Positions 13,136 to 22,302 are shown, numbered from the stretch's first letter. The stretch is DNA of 26,032 nt from Cycloclasticus sp. (GCA_018066825.1 JAGPVU010000176.1:1-26032), one strand, 5' to 3'. A program made the numbers and translations. The notes: a model not told the origin generated them from the letters alone.

Positions 13136-16100
13136 AAGACGATTTCAGCGATAGTTTCGCGTGCAAAATCCGGTATAAAGCAGGCAAAACCACCAGGGTT
13201 AACAGTGTGGATGAAATGATGCCGCCAATAACGACCGTCGCTAAGGGCCGTTGCACCTCAGAGCCTATGCCGGTATTTAGCGCCATTGGGATAAAGCCTA
13301 ATGAAGCCACCAAAGCAGTCGTTAAGACCGGTCTAAGACGCGTTATAGCGCCTTGGGTAATAGCCTGCTCTAAAGCGAGACCCTTGTCGCGTAAATCACG
13401 GATAAAAGAAACCATCACCAAACCATTTAAAATGGCGATGCCGGATAAAGCAATAAAGCCGACAGCCGCTGAAATTGAAAAAGGAATGTCACGCAATAAC
13501 AGCGCGAAAACACCGCCGGTTAATGCAAGTGGTACACCTGTAAATACAATGGTTGCATCTTTTAAGGAGTTTAAGGCTAACAGTAACAAGCCGATAATCA
13601 ACACCAGCGTGAGTGGTACGACAACAGAAAGTCTGTCAGAAGCTGATTGTAGTTTTTGGTATGTGCCGCCGTACTCTATCCAATAGCCAGCGGGTATTTC
13701 GACAGATTGACTAACAGCTTGTTGCACATCGTTTACAAAACCGCCCAGATCTCGTCCACGCACGTTCGAGGTAACCACAACACGCCGTTTTCCATTTTCA
13801 CGGTAGACTTGGTTGTAACCGGTCGTTAATTCTAACTCAGCCAATTCTGACAGCGGAACGTAATCACCTTGAGTCCGCTGAATGGGCAGATTGGCAAGGG
13901 CATCGACATCACTTCTGAGATGCTCTGGTAGTCTCACAACGATATCGATACGCCGATCACCTGCGTAGAACTGCCCCGCTACCTGGCCACCCAGGGCCAC
14001 GGATAATTGCTGCTGAATTTCTTCGATTGTAATGCCAAACTGGGGTAATAACTCGCGCCTGGGGCGTATGGTCATCACCGGTAAGCCGGTCGTTTGCTCA
14101 ACCGCTACATCAGCGATACCGTCGACGTTACGAATTGCCTCTTCGATCTCATTGCCTAGGGCTATTAATTGCTCAAAATCATCACCGAATACCTTAATGG
14201 CTAATTCAGCCCGTACGCCGGCGAGTAATTCATTAAAACGCATTTGAATCGGCTGTAAAAATTCATAGCGATTACCGGGAATTGGTTCGACTAATGCAGC
14301 GAGTTCATCGACTAATTCGGCTTTAGGTTTATTCGGATTTGGCCATTGATCCCTTGGTTTAAGCATAATGAAATTATCGGCGACACTCGGTGGCATAGGG
14401 TCTGTTGCGACCTCAGCGGTACCGACTTTGGTAAACACCAACTCAACTTCTGGCAAGGCCTTAATCTTTTTTTCTAAGACTTTTTGTAATTCAACAGCCT
14501 GCGATAAGGATGTGCCTGGAATTCGTAAGGCGTGCATGGCGATATCACCCTCGTCTAAATTGGGCACGAACTCACTGCCTAAATGGGTTGCTGCGTAGCC
14601 GCTGAGTAGTACCAGTATTGAGGCACAAGCAACAATAATCCAACGTGCTTTTATTGCTGTACTGACGATAGGTTCATAGATTGCACGCGTGACCTTCATC
14701 ACCGCGCTATCTTTTTCCTGCACGGGTTTGTCAAAAAATATTGCAATGCATGCGGGTATAAAGGTAATCGAAAGCAACATAGCGCTTAGTAAGGCAATAA
14801 CAACGGTTATCGCCATCGGGTGGAACATTTTTCCTTCTACGCCGGACAGTGAAAAAATAGGCAGATACACCACGGTAATAATAAACACACCAAATAAGGC
14901 GGGCCTTACGACTTCTTTTGTTGCTTCAAAAACGATCTTAAACCGTTCATTTAATGTTAGCGCCCCATTACGTCCAGAATCCGCTAAACGACGCAGACAG
15001 TTTTCAACAATAATAATGGCACCATCAACAATTAAACCAAAATCCAACGCGCCTAAGCTCATTAGGTTTGCGCTTACTTGGTTTTCTACCATACCGGTAA
15101 TTGTCATTAGCATAGCGATAGGAATTACCGCGGCGGTTAACAAAGCCGCCTTCATATTGCCCAAAAATAAGAACAAAATAACGATAACCAATAACGCCCC
15201 TTCGAGTAAATTGGTTTGCACAGTTTTTAGGGTTTTATCCACTAGGCTGGTGCGGTCATAAACGGCGCTTACTGTTATCCCAGCTGGCAAGCTTTGTTTG
15301 ATTTCTTCCAGCCTCTTCGCGACAGCTTTAGAGACGGTTCGGCTGTTTTCCCCAATCAGCATGAAAACCGTACTCATGACCACCTCTTGGCCATTTTTAG
15401 TCGCAGCGCCGGAGCGTAACTCCTTACCTTCGCTGATACTCGCTACGTCTTTTAACAGTACCGTTTGACCAGTAGCAGTGGGAATTGGGATGCTGCCCAA
15501 GGAGGAAATCTCTTCGAGTTGCCCCACAACTCGCATTAACCTTTGTTGGCCATTATGCTCAATAAAGCCCACCCCGCGATTTGTATTATTGGCCTTTATG
15601 GCGGTGATTAAATCTTGTTGGTTAAGGCCGTAGGCTAAGAGATTGCTCGGCTCTAATGAGATTAATATTTCACGCTTAAAGCCACCGATTGGATTGACCT
15701 CCACAACGCCGGGTACGCGTAGTAATTGTGGTTTTATTAGCCAATCGTGCACGCTGCGAAGTTGGGTAGGATTAATCAAGGAACCATCGTCGTTTAGCGC
15801 ACCAGGTACAGCATCGACGGTAAACATGAAAATTTCACCCAGGCCGGTTGAAATGGGTCCCAATTCAGGTTCAATTGACGTTGGTAAGTTACTTTTAGCA
15901 CCGACTAAACGCTCATTGACCAATTGACGTGCAAAGTAAATGTCGGTGCCGTCTTTAAACACAATAGTGACCTGTGATAAGCCGTAACGCGACAAGGAAC
16001 GTGTGTACTCCAAATTGGGTAAGCCCGACATCGCGTTTTCAATTGGATAGCTTACACGTTGTTCTACCTCAAACGGTGTGTAGCCTGCTGCTGCGGTATT

Positions 16101-16247
16101 TATGACGACTTGAACATTGGTAATATCCGGTACCGCATCGATCGGTAATTTGGTCGCGTTCCACAACCCTAAGGCACAGAGCAACACAACGCCGGCTAAA
16201 ACGGTATAGCGCCGCTGAATTGACGTACGTATTATATAATCAAGCAT
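13134..16247 (-). CDS. czcA: CzcA-like heavy-metal RND efflux pump
   Basis: A 1,037-residue inner-membrane proton/metal antiporter, full length for the HME-RND family. MLDYIIRTSIQRRYTVLAGV opens the first membrane helix. Two large periplasmic loops alternate with helix bundles. The membrane motif LDFGLIVDGAIIIVEN (about residue 400) is the signature of the Co/Zn/Cd branch, with the acidic residues of proton relay; the Cu/Ag pump CusA differs here. The substrate is therefore more likely zinc, cobalt or cadmium than copper, but this is a family-level guess. It is last in a five-gene run with the adaptor 8 nt upstream and is followed by a terminator. Confidence 0.93.
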   Translation of the reverse strand: MLDYIIRTSIQRRYTVLAGVVLLCALGLWNATKLPIDAVPDITNVQVVINTAAAGYTPFEVEQRVSYPIENAMSGLPNLEYTRSLSRYGLSQVTIVFKDGTDIYFARQLVNERLVGAKSNLPTSIEPELGPISTGLGEIFMFTVDAVPGALNDDGSLINPTQLRSVHDWLIKPQLLRVPGVVEVNPIGGFKREILISLEPSNLLAYGLNQQDLITAIKANNTNRGVGFIEHNGQQRLMRVVGQLEEISSLGSIPIPTATGQTVLLKDVASISEGKELRSGAATKNGQEVVMSTVFMLIGENSRTVSKAVAKRLEEIKQSLPAGITVSAVYDRTSLVDKTLKTVQTNLLEGALLVIVILFLFLGNMKAALLTAAVIPIAMLMTITGMVENQVSANLMSLGALDFGLIVDGAIIIVENCLRRLADSGRNGALTLNERFKIVFEATKEVVRPALFGVFIITVVYLPIFSLSGVEGKMFHPMAITVVIALLSAMLLSITFIPACIAIFFDKPVQEKDSAVMKVTRAIYEPIVSTAIKARWIIVACASILVLLSGYAATHLGSEFVPNLDEGDIAMHALRIPGTSLSQAVELQKVLEKKIKALPEVELVFTKVGTAEVATDPMPPSVADNFIMLKPRDQWPNPNKPKAELVDELAALVEPIPGNRYEFLQPIQMRFNELLAGVRAELAIKVFGDDFEQLIALGNEIEEAIRNVDGIADVAVEQTTGLPVMTIRPRRELLPQFGITIEEIQQQLSVALGGQVAGQFYAGDRRIDIVVRLPEHLRSDVDALANLPIQRTQGDYVPLSELAELELTTGYNQVYRENGKRRVVVTSNVRGRDLGGFVNDVQQAVSQSVEIPAGYWIEYGGTYQKLQSASDRLSVVVPLTLVLIIGLLLLALNSLKDATIVFTGVPLALTGGVFALLLRDIPFSISAAVGFIALSGIAILNGLVMVSFIRDLRDKGLALEQAITQGAITRLRPVLTTALVASLGFIPMALNTGIGSEVQRPLATVVIGGIISSTLLTLVVLPALYRILHAKLSLKSS

Positions 16248-16255
16248 GTTTGTCC

Positions 16256-17494
16256 TTAGTGGTCGTGGGCTGCGCCAGATTTTTCAATATCGGCTTTGAT
16301 GATGTAACTGTTTTTGCTGACGTATTGTGTACCGGGTTCTAGACCACCGAGCACTTCGGCCCACTCACCTTCCATGCGACCTAACTCAAGCATCCGAACC
16401 TCATACACCTCACCTACCCTAGCGAACACTACCGTAAAGTCTCTAAAGGCTTGTAAGCCTGAGCGCTTGACGGCGAGTGGAACCGCGTGATCGGCTACTT
16501 CAATTTGGGCGGTCAAAAACCCACCCGCTATGAGCAAGCCCTGCTGGTTATCAACCTGGGCCCTTACAATGACCGATTGATTGGCTTGTGAGAGGGTATC
16601 TATTTGCTGAATACGCGCAGGTACTGCCTGATTAACACCTTTAATTGATAGCCAAACCGTGTCCCCTAATTTGATACGCTGTCGGTCGTTGGGAAAGATG
16701 TTAAGCTCAGCGATTAATGAATCGGTATTAACGATGGATAGTAAATTACCGTTATCGGTTTGCTCACCTTCATTGGCGTGACGCGCCTGCACTACCCCGT
16801 CGATAGGTGCATAAATGGTATATGACTTGAGGCTTTCATTGCTTTCAACAACCAGTAAGGGGTCGCCTTTTTTAACCCGTTGACCTAAAGACACAATAGC
16901 TTTTTTGATTAACCCATCAAATCGCGCTTTGATATGGCGAACTGACTGGGGGTCAGCGACTAATTTGCCATATACTGAGATAGTTTCTTTTAATACAGCA
17001 GGACCGGCTGTGCTCGTTTCGATGGCCATTTCGCTTGCTACTGCATTGCTAATCAGGGTGCGGCCTTCAAAATTATCGTATCGCCACTGGTGCGCACGGC
17101 CTTGATACGTTGCATTAATATCAACGATAAAAGAATGGGGTTCATAAATAACGCTATCGCCACGGAGAAAGTCATCTTGTGCAACAAATTGAATGTTGTC
17201 GCGAATATCAGCTAAACGAATTAAGGTAATCGTTAACTCAACTTCGCTTGGGTTTAGCGGCTGGTTGTCGTTTCTTGCCCAGACCCGAAACTCAGGAGGT
17301 ACGCCGGTTTCAAAAATAGTAAGTTCCAAGGAAAAACCTTGATCTTCTAATAAACGCCCTCCGTGGGGGCCCTTTTTAGGCTCTTCAGAACTGGCTGAAC
17401 CTTCTGCATAAACTGAAACGGTAAGGGCAAATAAAAACCCGGTTAATACGATTAAAAGCAATCTGTTTTTGATGTTTTTCATAAGGCAACTCAT
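16256..17494 (-). CDS. czcB: CzcB-like periplasmic adaptor with N-terminal metal-type domain
   Basis: A 412-residue membrane-fusion protein linking the RND pump to the outer-membrane channel. A signal sequence (KNRLLLIVLTGFLFALTVSVYAEG) leads into KKGPHGGRLLEDQGFSLELTIFETGVPPEFRVWA. This HGG-containing beta domain is found at the N-terminus of CzcB-type adaptors and is thought to sample metal. It is followed by lipoyl/barrel-sandwich halves (KARFDGLIKKAIVSLGQRVKKGDPLL and YTIYAPIDGVVQARHANEGE) and beta-barrel and membrane-proximal domains. The C-terminus ends AAHDH, possibly another metal ligand. The ATG overlaps the TGA of the preceding gene as ATGA. An alternative start four codons later (MKNIKN) would give a cleaner signal peptide. 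Confidence 0.9.
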   Translation of the reverse strand: MSCLMKNIKNRLLLIVLTGFLFALTVSVYAEGSASSEEPKKGPHGGRLLEDQGFSLELTIFETGVPPEFRVWARNDNQPLNPSEVELTITLIRLADIRDNIQFVAQDDFLRGDSVIYEPHSFIVDINATYQGRAHQWRYDNFEGRTLISNAVASEMAIETSTAGPAVLKETISVYGKLVADPQSVRHIKARFDGLIKKAIVSLGQRVKKGDPLLVVESNESLKSYTIYAPIDGVVQARHANEGEQTDNGNLLSIVNTDSLIAELNIFPNDRQRIKLGDTVWLSIKGVNQAVPARIQQIDTLSQANQSVIVRAQVDNQQGLLIAGGFLTAQIEVADHAVPLAVKRSGLQAFRDFTVVFARVGEVYEVRMLELGRMEGEWAEVLGGLEPGTQYVSKNSYIIKADIEKSGAAHDH

Positions 17495-18783
17495 TGATCA
17501 GGCGTGGTTATTTGTACGCCAGTGAGGCGTTCTATTTCAATTTTATTCAATTGTGACGCGAGGTTGTTTTCTAATAAATTTAACTGTGCGTCCAATAATT
17601 CGGTTTGTAATACTTTTAGTTCGAGGTAGCTGTATTTGCCAGTTTCATAGGCTTTACGCGACTCTAATAAGGCTTTTTCAAGCCTTGGAATAACGTTTGT
17701 TGATAGTATTTCTGCTACGTGTTGACTGTGTTCTAACTTTTTGTAGTAGACGAACAAAGCCGTTTCTAAACGAATACGAAGCGCTGTCGTTTCTACGTGC
17801 TGTTGCTCAAGTTGTGCGTTCACTTCGGCGATACGGCCTTGGTTTTGATTGTTGCCACCAAAGGGCAATGAGAGCCCGGCTATAAGGCTGTAATCTCCGG
17901 TGCTTTGGTCATGGCGAAGGCCTGTTTGAATTCGCCACAGAGGGTCTTTTTGTTCCTCAGCCAGTTTTAGTTCGGCTTCTTTAATTCGTTGTAACGATAA
18001 AAAACGATTTAAGTTTAGGTTGTTGTTAAGCTGTTGTTTTAGCTCTTCAAAACTAATGATTTTTTCTGCGAGCGTTAGTTTACCTGCTACTTTAGTAAAC
18101 ATGGGTACGGTCTCGCCCCATTGAGCTGACAGTAGTCGAATAGAGGCATCAATTTCATGCTTTGAGTCTTCTCGAATCAATTGCCTTTGCGCTAACTCTG
18201 CCTCGGCACGATAAAGTTCGGCCAGTGATGCCTTGCCTGAATTTGTTCGTTTTTTGGTTTCTTTAACCATGGCATCGGCTAAATAAATGGCTTTATCAGC
18301 GAGTAATGCGCCTTCTTGGAAAGCGAGAGTTTGCAAAAAATAACGCGCAGTTTGTGTGCCGACATCCAATTGTTTGATTAATTGATCGCTATCAATCAAA
18401 CCTTGATTGGCTATTGCTACCTGGGTACGTTTCTGTCTTAAGGCCTGTTCTAAGACCCAGTTAACACTAAGTGTCGTTTGGGCGCTGTCAAATCCCTCTA
18501 AATCACCATTTCCCAGTGCATCTTCTAACACGATTGTTACTTCTGGTTTTGCTGAAAGACCGGCTTGAACGAGTCTTCCTTGTTGTGCTTTTTTCTGAAA
18601 TTGAAAACTTGCTAAGTCAGGATTGTGTTGAAACGTTTTGCTGATGGCCTCAGCTAAACTTAGGGTGGTGCTTTTATTTGCTGCTGCGATGACTGAGAGC
18701 GGGCTAAGCAATAAAATTGCCAGCACTAATAGCATAGTGAACGTTAAGTGACGTCGCTTATCTGAGGTGAAAAATAATGTCAT
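17491..18783 (-). CDS. czcC: TolC-family outer-membrane channel (CzcC-like)
   Basis: From ATG at 18783 this is a 430-residue outer-membrane factor. A signal peptide (HLTFTMLLVLAILLLSPLSVIAAAN) is followed by LSLAEAISKTFQHNPDLASFQFQ, the typical opening of the first TolC repeat, and by long alpha-helical stretches rich in Glu, Gln and Ala. A second copy of the repeat begins near AEKIISFEELKQQLNNNLNLNRF. It completes the CzcCBA tripartite complex. An upstream ATG at 18837 would overlap the M56 gene and add 18 residues. The 18783 ATG has AAAGG about eight bases upstream and gives the more plausible signal peptide, so I prefer it. It overlaps the adaptor start by 4 nt. Confidence 0.88.
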   Translation of the reverse strand: MTLFFTSDKRRHLTFTMLLVLAILLLSPLSVIAAANKSTTLSLAEAISKTFQHNPDLASFQFQKKAQQGRLVQAGLSAKPEVTIVLEDALGNGDLEGFDSAQTTLSVNWVLEQALRQKRTQVAIANQGLIDSDQLIKQLDVGTQTARYFLQTLAFQEGALLADKAIYLADAMVKETKKRTNSGKASLAELYRAEAELAQRQLIREDSKHEIDASIRLLSAQWGETVPMFTKVAGKLTLAEKIISFEELKQQLNNNLNLNRFLSLQRIKEAELKLAEEQKDPLWRIQTGLRHDQSTGDYSLIAGLSLPFGGNNQNQGRIAEVNAQLEQQHVETTALRIRLETALFVYYKKLEHSQHVAEILSTNVIPRLEKALLESRKAYETGKYSYLELKVLQTELLDAQLNLLENNLASQLNKIEIERLTGVQITTPDQ

Positions 18784-18793
18784 GAAGCTGCCT

Positions 18794-19756
18794 TTAATGT
18801 GAAAGCGGAAATTCAATAAGATGGTGCAAAACGTCAACCGAAAGTGTACAAAAAACCAACATCGTTGCGGCGACTATTAATAAGCCAACATAAGACAGTT
18901 GTTTTTGTTCTTGGTTGACTAATAAATAATTAACCCTGTCTTCAAGCTGGTCTTTTTCGAAGTGACAGTTAATCGTGTCAATCGGAGTGGTTTGGGTTTG
19001 ACTAGATAAGCGCCTAACTTTAACAAGGGTCATGGCGATCAAGCCTTTGTCAGGCACAACCCTTGAAACGGCTGAATCTGCACCCAGCTCCATTACAAGC
19101 GTCATTTTCCCAGATAAATAATGCGCGATTGGCTGAGGGTAAACGGCAGTTAAGGACTGAAATAAAAACTTTTTAAGTGGATCAAAACAACGTTTATGCT
19201 CGTATTCATGTAAACGAACAATGGTATATTCCTTCGCCGTTAATTGCTTTCGTAAAGCGGTTGTTATGTAAGTTTTCGGTTCTAAAAAACCTGCTGTAAA
19301 AGCGCTGATGCTATCAGTATCTAATAAGCACATATCACTACCATCGGTGTCAGCGACACTGTTGAGTAATTTGGCTCGCTGTTGACTTTTAAAAAAACAA
19401 TAGCCTTTCTGAATGAGTAATAAACTGATCATTACAAGCCCTAATACTAACGTTATGCCATGCCAATTAGTTAGATGAAACAGTTGGATATGGTGTAAAT
19501 GAAAGGCCCTTTGGCTTTCTGCTAACGGTGAATAGTCACTGGCTATCAATAGCAATACGGCGGAGGAAAGAAAGCCGATAAGCCAAGGAGAGACGGCCAA
19601 TAACCACAAGATTAAACGTCGGGTAGACAAGGGGTAAGACGCTATTGCAGTTAATTTAAAACGTATTAAGGCAGAGCTGATAAAAATTGTGACTAATACA
19701 CTCAGCATCATTATAGATAGCATATTGAAAATAACCGCCGATTGACCTGATATCAT
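18794..19756 (-). CDS. M56-family (BlaR1/MecR1-type) membrane metallopeptidase, no sensor domain
   Basis: A 320-residue protein with about four membrane segments: near residues 10-30, 47-72, 97-121 and 290-312. HEYEH (His183, Glu184, His187) is the HExxH zinc site, and MELGADS downstream supplies the expected third ligand. The preceding FTAGFLEPKTYITTALRKQL strand is standard for M56 peptidases. BlaR1/MecR1 carry a C-terminal penicillin-binding sensor; here the protein stops after the last membrane helix, so the inducing signal cannot be a beta-lactam bound by such a domain. The start overlaps the stop of the BlaI-type repressor gene by 4 nt, and the metal pump genes follow. The natural reading is an antirepressor protease that responds to metal or envelope stress. 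Confidence 0.87.
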   Translation of the reverse strand: MISGQSAVIFNMLSIMMLSVLVTIFISSALIRFKLTAIASYPLSTRRLILWLLAVSPWLIGFLSSAVLLLIASDYSPLAESQRAFHLHHIQLFHLTNWHGITLVLGLVMISLLLIQKGYCFFKSQQRAKLLNSVADTDGSDMCLLDTDSISAFTAGFLEPKTYITTALRKQLTAKEYTIVRLHEYEHKRCFDPLKKFLFQSLTAVYPQPIAHYLSGKMTLVMELGADSAVSRVVPDKGLIAMTLVKVRRLSSQTQTTPIDTINCHFEKDQLEDRVNYLLVNQEQKQLSYVGLLIVAATMLVFCTLSVDVLHHLIEFPLSH

Positions 19757-20142
19757 GTCCCTTCACCCGTTGGAGTTGTTAATCGGTGTTTTTTAATCAA
19801 TTGTTCCAATTGATCTAATTGCTCGTCATTAAGCCCCGATGATAACGATACAAAGGCTGCCATAATGGTGTCTTCATTCGGCTTAGTGAAGTCGTTGGTG
19901 GTATCCTTGATGAGCCCTGCAATAAAGTCTTTACGCTGTTTGGCCGCCCGGTATTGGAATGCGTGTCCGATTTTTTCTCTGCTTAATAAATCTTTTTTAT
20001 ACAACCGGTCAAGGGTGCTCTGTATCGTGTTTAAAGTTCCACCCCGGCTTTGTTCAAAATGTGCGTAAACCTGCTTGGCATCGGCAACAGTTGTTTGCCA
20101 AAAATAATTTAATATGAGTTTTTCTAGCTCACCCAAGTTCAT
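19753..20142 (-). CDS. BlaI/MecI/CopY-family transcriptional repressor
   Basis: From ATG at 20142 it has 129 residues, typical for the family. The N-terminal winged helix is MNLGELEKLILNYFWQTTVADAKQVYAHFE...GTLNTIQSTLDRLYKKDLLSREKIGHAFQYRA. The C-terminal dimerisation helices cover NDFTKPNEDTIMAAF to LDQLEQLIKKHRL. A start at 20190 is possible, but the 20142 ATG has GAAGGTGAGAGG immediately upstream, a much better ribosome site. BlaI relatives are inactivated by the M56 protease encoded next. It lacks the CxCx4CxC copper motif of CopY, so direct metal sensing is not evident. It probably represses the five-gene efflux operon and itself. Candidate operators lie between it and the MATE gene. Confidence 0.88.
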   Translation of the reverse strand: MNLGELEKLILNYFWQTTVADAKQVYAHFEQSRGGTLNTIQSTLDRLYKKDLLSREKIGHAFQYRAAKQRKDFIAGLIKDTTNDFTKPNEDTIMAAFVSLSSGLNDEQLDQLEQLIKKHRLTTPTGEGT

Positions 20143-20197
20143 CCTCTCACCTTCTCTTGCTACTTTAAATCTAAGCAGAGACAATAGCATATTAAAA

Positions 20198-20262
20198 ACC
20201 GACCATCAATCGGTATTTGTATCGTTACAATAGCGTGATCGTCATAAGAGATAAATTATGAC
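20198..20262. promoter_or_regulatory. Three dyads in the blaI/MATE divergent region (candidate operators)
   Basis: ACCGA (20198-20202) with TCGGT (20210-20214). TTGTA (20217-20221) with TACAA (20226-20230). GTCATAA (20241-20247) with TTATGAC (20256-20262). All arms are perfect. BlaI/CopY operators are built from TACA and TGTA half-sites. The middle dyad contains both, though in the outward order TGTA-N4-TACA, so it is the best but not a certain operator. The third dyad lies next to the MATE start. Confidence 0.45.
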
Positions 20263-20265
20263 ATC

Positions 20266-21630
20266 ATGGTGGTTTATAAAAAGCAGCAAGTTATGCCGTC
20301 GCAAAACGAGTTAAGCCAAGACCTGACACGGGGTTCTATCTATAAACATTTGATCAACATAGCGATACCCGCTTCGATGGGGATGTTTTTTAACACCTTA
20401 TATAATTTGACAGATAACTGGTTTGCCGGAAAAATTTCTGATACCGCATTAGTCGGCCTGTCTATTTCAAGCATTATTTTTTATCTGTTCCTTGGTTTGC
20501 TGGCGGGGTTGCAAAACGGCACCTCGGTTATGCTGTCTTCTGAGATAGGCGGGTCTAAACAAAAAAACAAACTGATACCGTTAATAGGTAACGCGATTAC
20601 CCTGGGTATTGGCTTATCGTTATTCGTTATTGTGCTGGGTCTGTTATTTGCTCAACAGACTATTGACTGGCTCAGCAACGATACGACGACGGCAGAATTA
20701 GCTTGGGATTATATTCAAGTGTTAATTCTTGGCAATATTGGGTTTTCTATTAGTAGCGTGGCAGCTGGTGCGTTAATGGCGATGGGCGATACTAAATCAA
20801 ACAGAAACGTTTTAATCATTGGTTTTTTTGCCAACTTAATACTGAACCCTGCGTTAACTTTCGGCTTAGAGATGGGTGTTTCTGGCCTTGCTTGGGCGAC
20901 ATTAATCATAAAATTAGCGTCTGCAGCCTATCTGTTATTTGTTCTCGCTAAACGTTTAAAGGTGAGATTAGTACCGAATTTTAAGCCCGATATGGCACTG
21001 GCCTTATTAAGGCAGGTTTTACCCGCTAGTTTTAATTTCATTATTATGATCATGGGCAGTTTTATCGTGACTGCTTTTGTGAGTAGGTTCGGTGATTATG
21101 CTGTTGCAGGATACTCAGTAGGCCTCCGTATAGAACAGGTTTTATTACTACCGGCGCTTGGTTTAAATATTGCTGTTTTAGCCATTGCAGGTCAGAACTA
21201 CGGTGCCAAAAACTACCGACGAATCGCCGAAACTTACCGCAAAGGTCTGATTTTAAGCTTTGGCATTGCCATTATTTGCATTCCGGTGATGATCTTCTTA
21301 TCGCCCTATTTAATGGGCTTTTTTAGTTCTGAAACAGAAATTATCGCAGCAGGGGTTAGTTACTTAAGAATTGATGCACTCGCTTTCTTTTGTTACGTTT
21401 CATTGTTCATAAGTGTAGCGGCACTACAAGCCATAAAGCAACCCAATTTCCCCGTTGTGATGGGTGCGTTTAGGCAATTAATTCTGCCCTTAATGGCTAA
21501 TTATTTATTGATTGTTGTTTATGGTTATAGCCTTGAATGGGTATTTATTTCTGTGGCGCTGATAGTTTTTTTCAGTATGTTGATAACCTTGTTCTACACA
21601 CGCCTGCAACTAAAAAGACTGGCCCAATAA
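20266..21630 (+). CDS. MATE-family multidrug/cation efflux transporter
   Basis: A 454-residue inner-membrane protein with twelve predicted helices in two similar halves. LTRGSIYKHLINIAIPASMGMFFNTLYNLTDNWFAGKISDTALVGLSI is the classic first MATE helix pair, and the second half opens LLRQVLPASFNFIIMIMGSFIVTAFVSRFGDYAVAGYSVGLRIEQ. It exports organic cations in exchange for Na+ or H+. The substrate cannot be predicted. Start choice is uncertain: 20293 (MPSQNELSQ) is also possible, and neither start has a strong Shine-Dalgarno. The gene diverges from the BlaI operon, so the dyads in between could control both. Its 3' end overlaps the convergent phosphodiesterase gene by 21 bp. Confidence 0.9.
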   Translation: MVVYKKQQVMPSQNELSQDLTRGSIYKHLINIAIPASMGMFFNTLYNLTDNWFAGKISDTALVGLSISSIIFYLFLGLLAGLQNGTSVMLSSEIGGSKQKNKLIPLIGNAITLGIGLSLFVIVLGLLFAQQTIDWLSNDTTTAELAWDYIQVLILGNIGFSISSVAAGALMAMGDTKSNRNVLIIGFFANLILNPALTFGLEMGVSGLAWATLIIKLASAAYLLFVLAKRLKVRLVPNFKPDMALALLRQVLPASFNFIIMIMGSFIVTAFVSRFGDYAVAGYSVGLRIEQVLLLPALGLNIAVLAIAGQNYGAKNYRRIAETYRKGLILSFGIAIICIPVMIFLSPYLMGFFSSETEIIAAGVSYLRIDALAFFCYVSLFISVAALQAIKQPNFPVVMGAFRQLILPLMANYLLIVVYGYSLEWVFISVALIVFFSMLITLFYTRLQLKRLAQ

Positions 21631-22302
21631 GACCTGTTTTACTCTATCAGGGTAATTGCTAAAGATACCGTCTACGCCCACATGTAACATTTGAATTATG
21701 TCCTTAATCGAGTTAACGGTGTACACGTAAATTTTTAGTTTTTTTTGATGGGCCTGTTCTAAGTAGTTTATGGACAGCTGCTGTAGTGATAAATGAATTG
21801 AATAAGCGTTTAATTTAGCGGCCCAGTCAAACCCATCGGCTATATTTCTTTCTACCAACACCCCTAATTTAATCGTAGGGTCTAGCTTGTAGACCTGTTT
21901 CAATTCGTCCATTAAAAAAGAAGAAATAATCAAGGTTTTCCGTTGTTGCTCACTTAAATGGCTAAGCTGCTGAACGACGGTTTTGCCAGTTCCCTTGCCT
22001 TTTAACTCGATATTTAAACCAACTTTATTTAAGGTTGCATGAATCACCTCATTTAGTAATGGGATTTTCTCGCCCTGCCCTGCATCTAACAAACGTAACT
22101 CTTCTACAGTAAAATCCTCTAGTCGACCTTTGCCATTAGTCGTTCTTTCTAACGTTGAGTCATGAATGACCAGCAACTCACCGCCCACTAGGTGAACATC
22201 TATCTCCACTGCGTCTACACCGAAATCAATTGCTTTTTGAATGGCAAGTAAGGTGTTTTCAGGCGCGTGCGCCATGGCCCCTCTATGCCCAATAGATAAC
22301 AT
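21610..22302 (-). CDS. ugpQ: Glycerophosphodiester phosphodiesterase, cytoplasmic UgpQ type
   Basis: A 230-residue GDPD hydrolysing glycerophosphodiesters to glycerol-3-phosphate and an alcohol. GHRG with His6/Arg7, PENT at 14-17, VEIDVHL with Glu33 and Asp35, and VIHDSTLERTTNGKG with His47 form the conserved catalytic/metal site. The second catalytic part is NIELKGKG with an acidic residue. C-terminal IYVYTVNS and GVDGIFSNYPD are typical closing motifs. There is no signal peptide and the length is short, so the UgpQ-like cytoplasmic form fits better than periplasmic GlpQ. Its 3' end overlaps the MATE gene tail-to-tail. Confidence 0.9.
   Translation of the reverse strand: MLSIGHRGAMAHAPENTLLAIQKAIDFGVDAVEIDVHLVGGELLVIHDSTLERTTNGKGRLEDFTVEELRLLDAGQGEKIPLLNEVIHATLNKVGLNIELKGKGTGKTVVQQLSHLSEQQRKTLIISSFLMDELKQVYKLDPTIKLGVLVERNIADGFDWAAKLNAYSIHLSLQQLSINYLEQAHQKKLKIYVYTVNSIKDIIQMLHVGVDGIFSNYPDRVKQVLLGQSF
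22073..22080 (-). other. KOPS (GGGNAGGG) on minus strand, pointing left toward dif
   Basis: CCCTGCCC on the plus strand, that is GGGCAGGG on the minus strand, right of dif. Polarity is opposite to the copy at 2252, so both face dif, as expected around the terminus. Confidence 0.5.

Noticed and set aside
14689..15261. 190-codon plus-strand frame antisense to the RND pump
   Set aside because: It is antisense to highly conserved pump sequence and has no family signature. The same applies to the 159-codon frame at 13207-13686.
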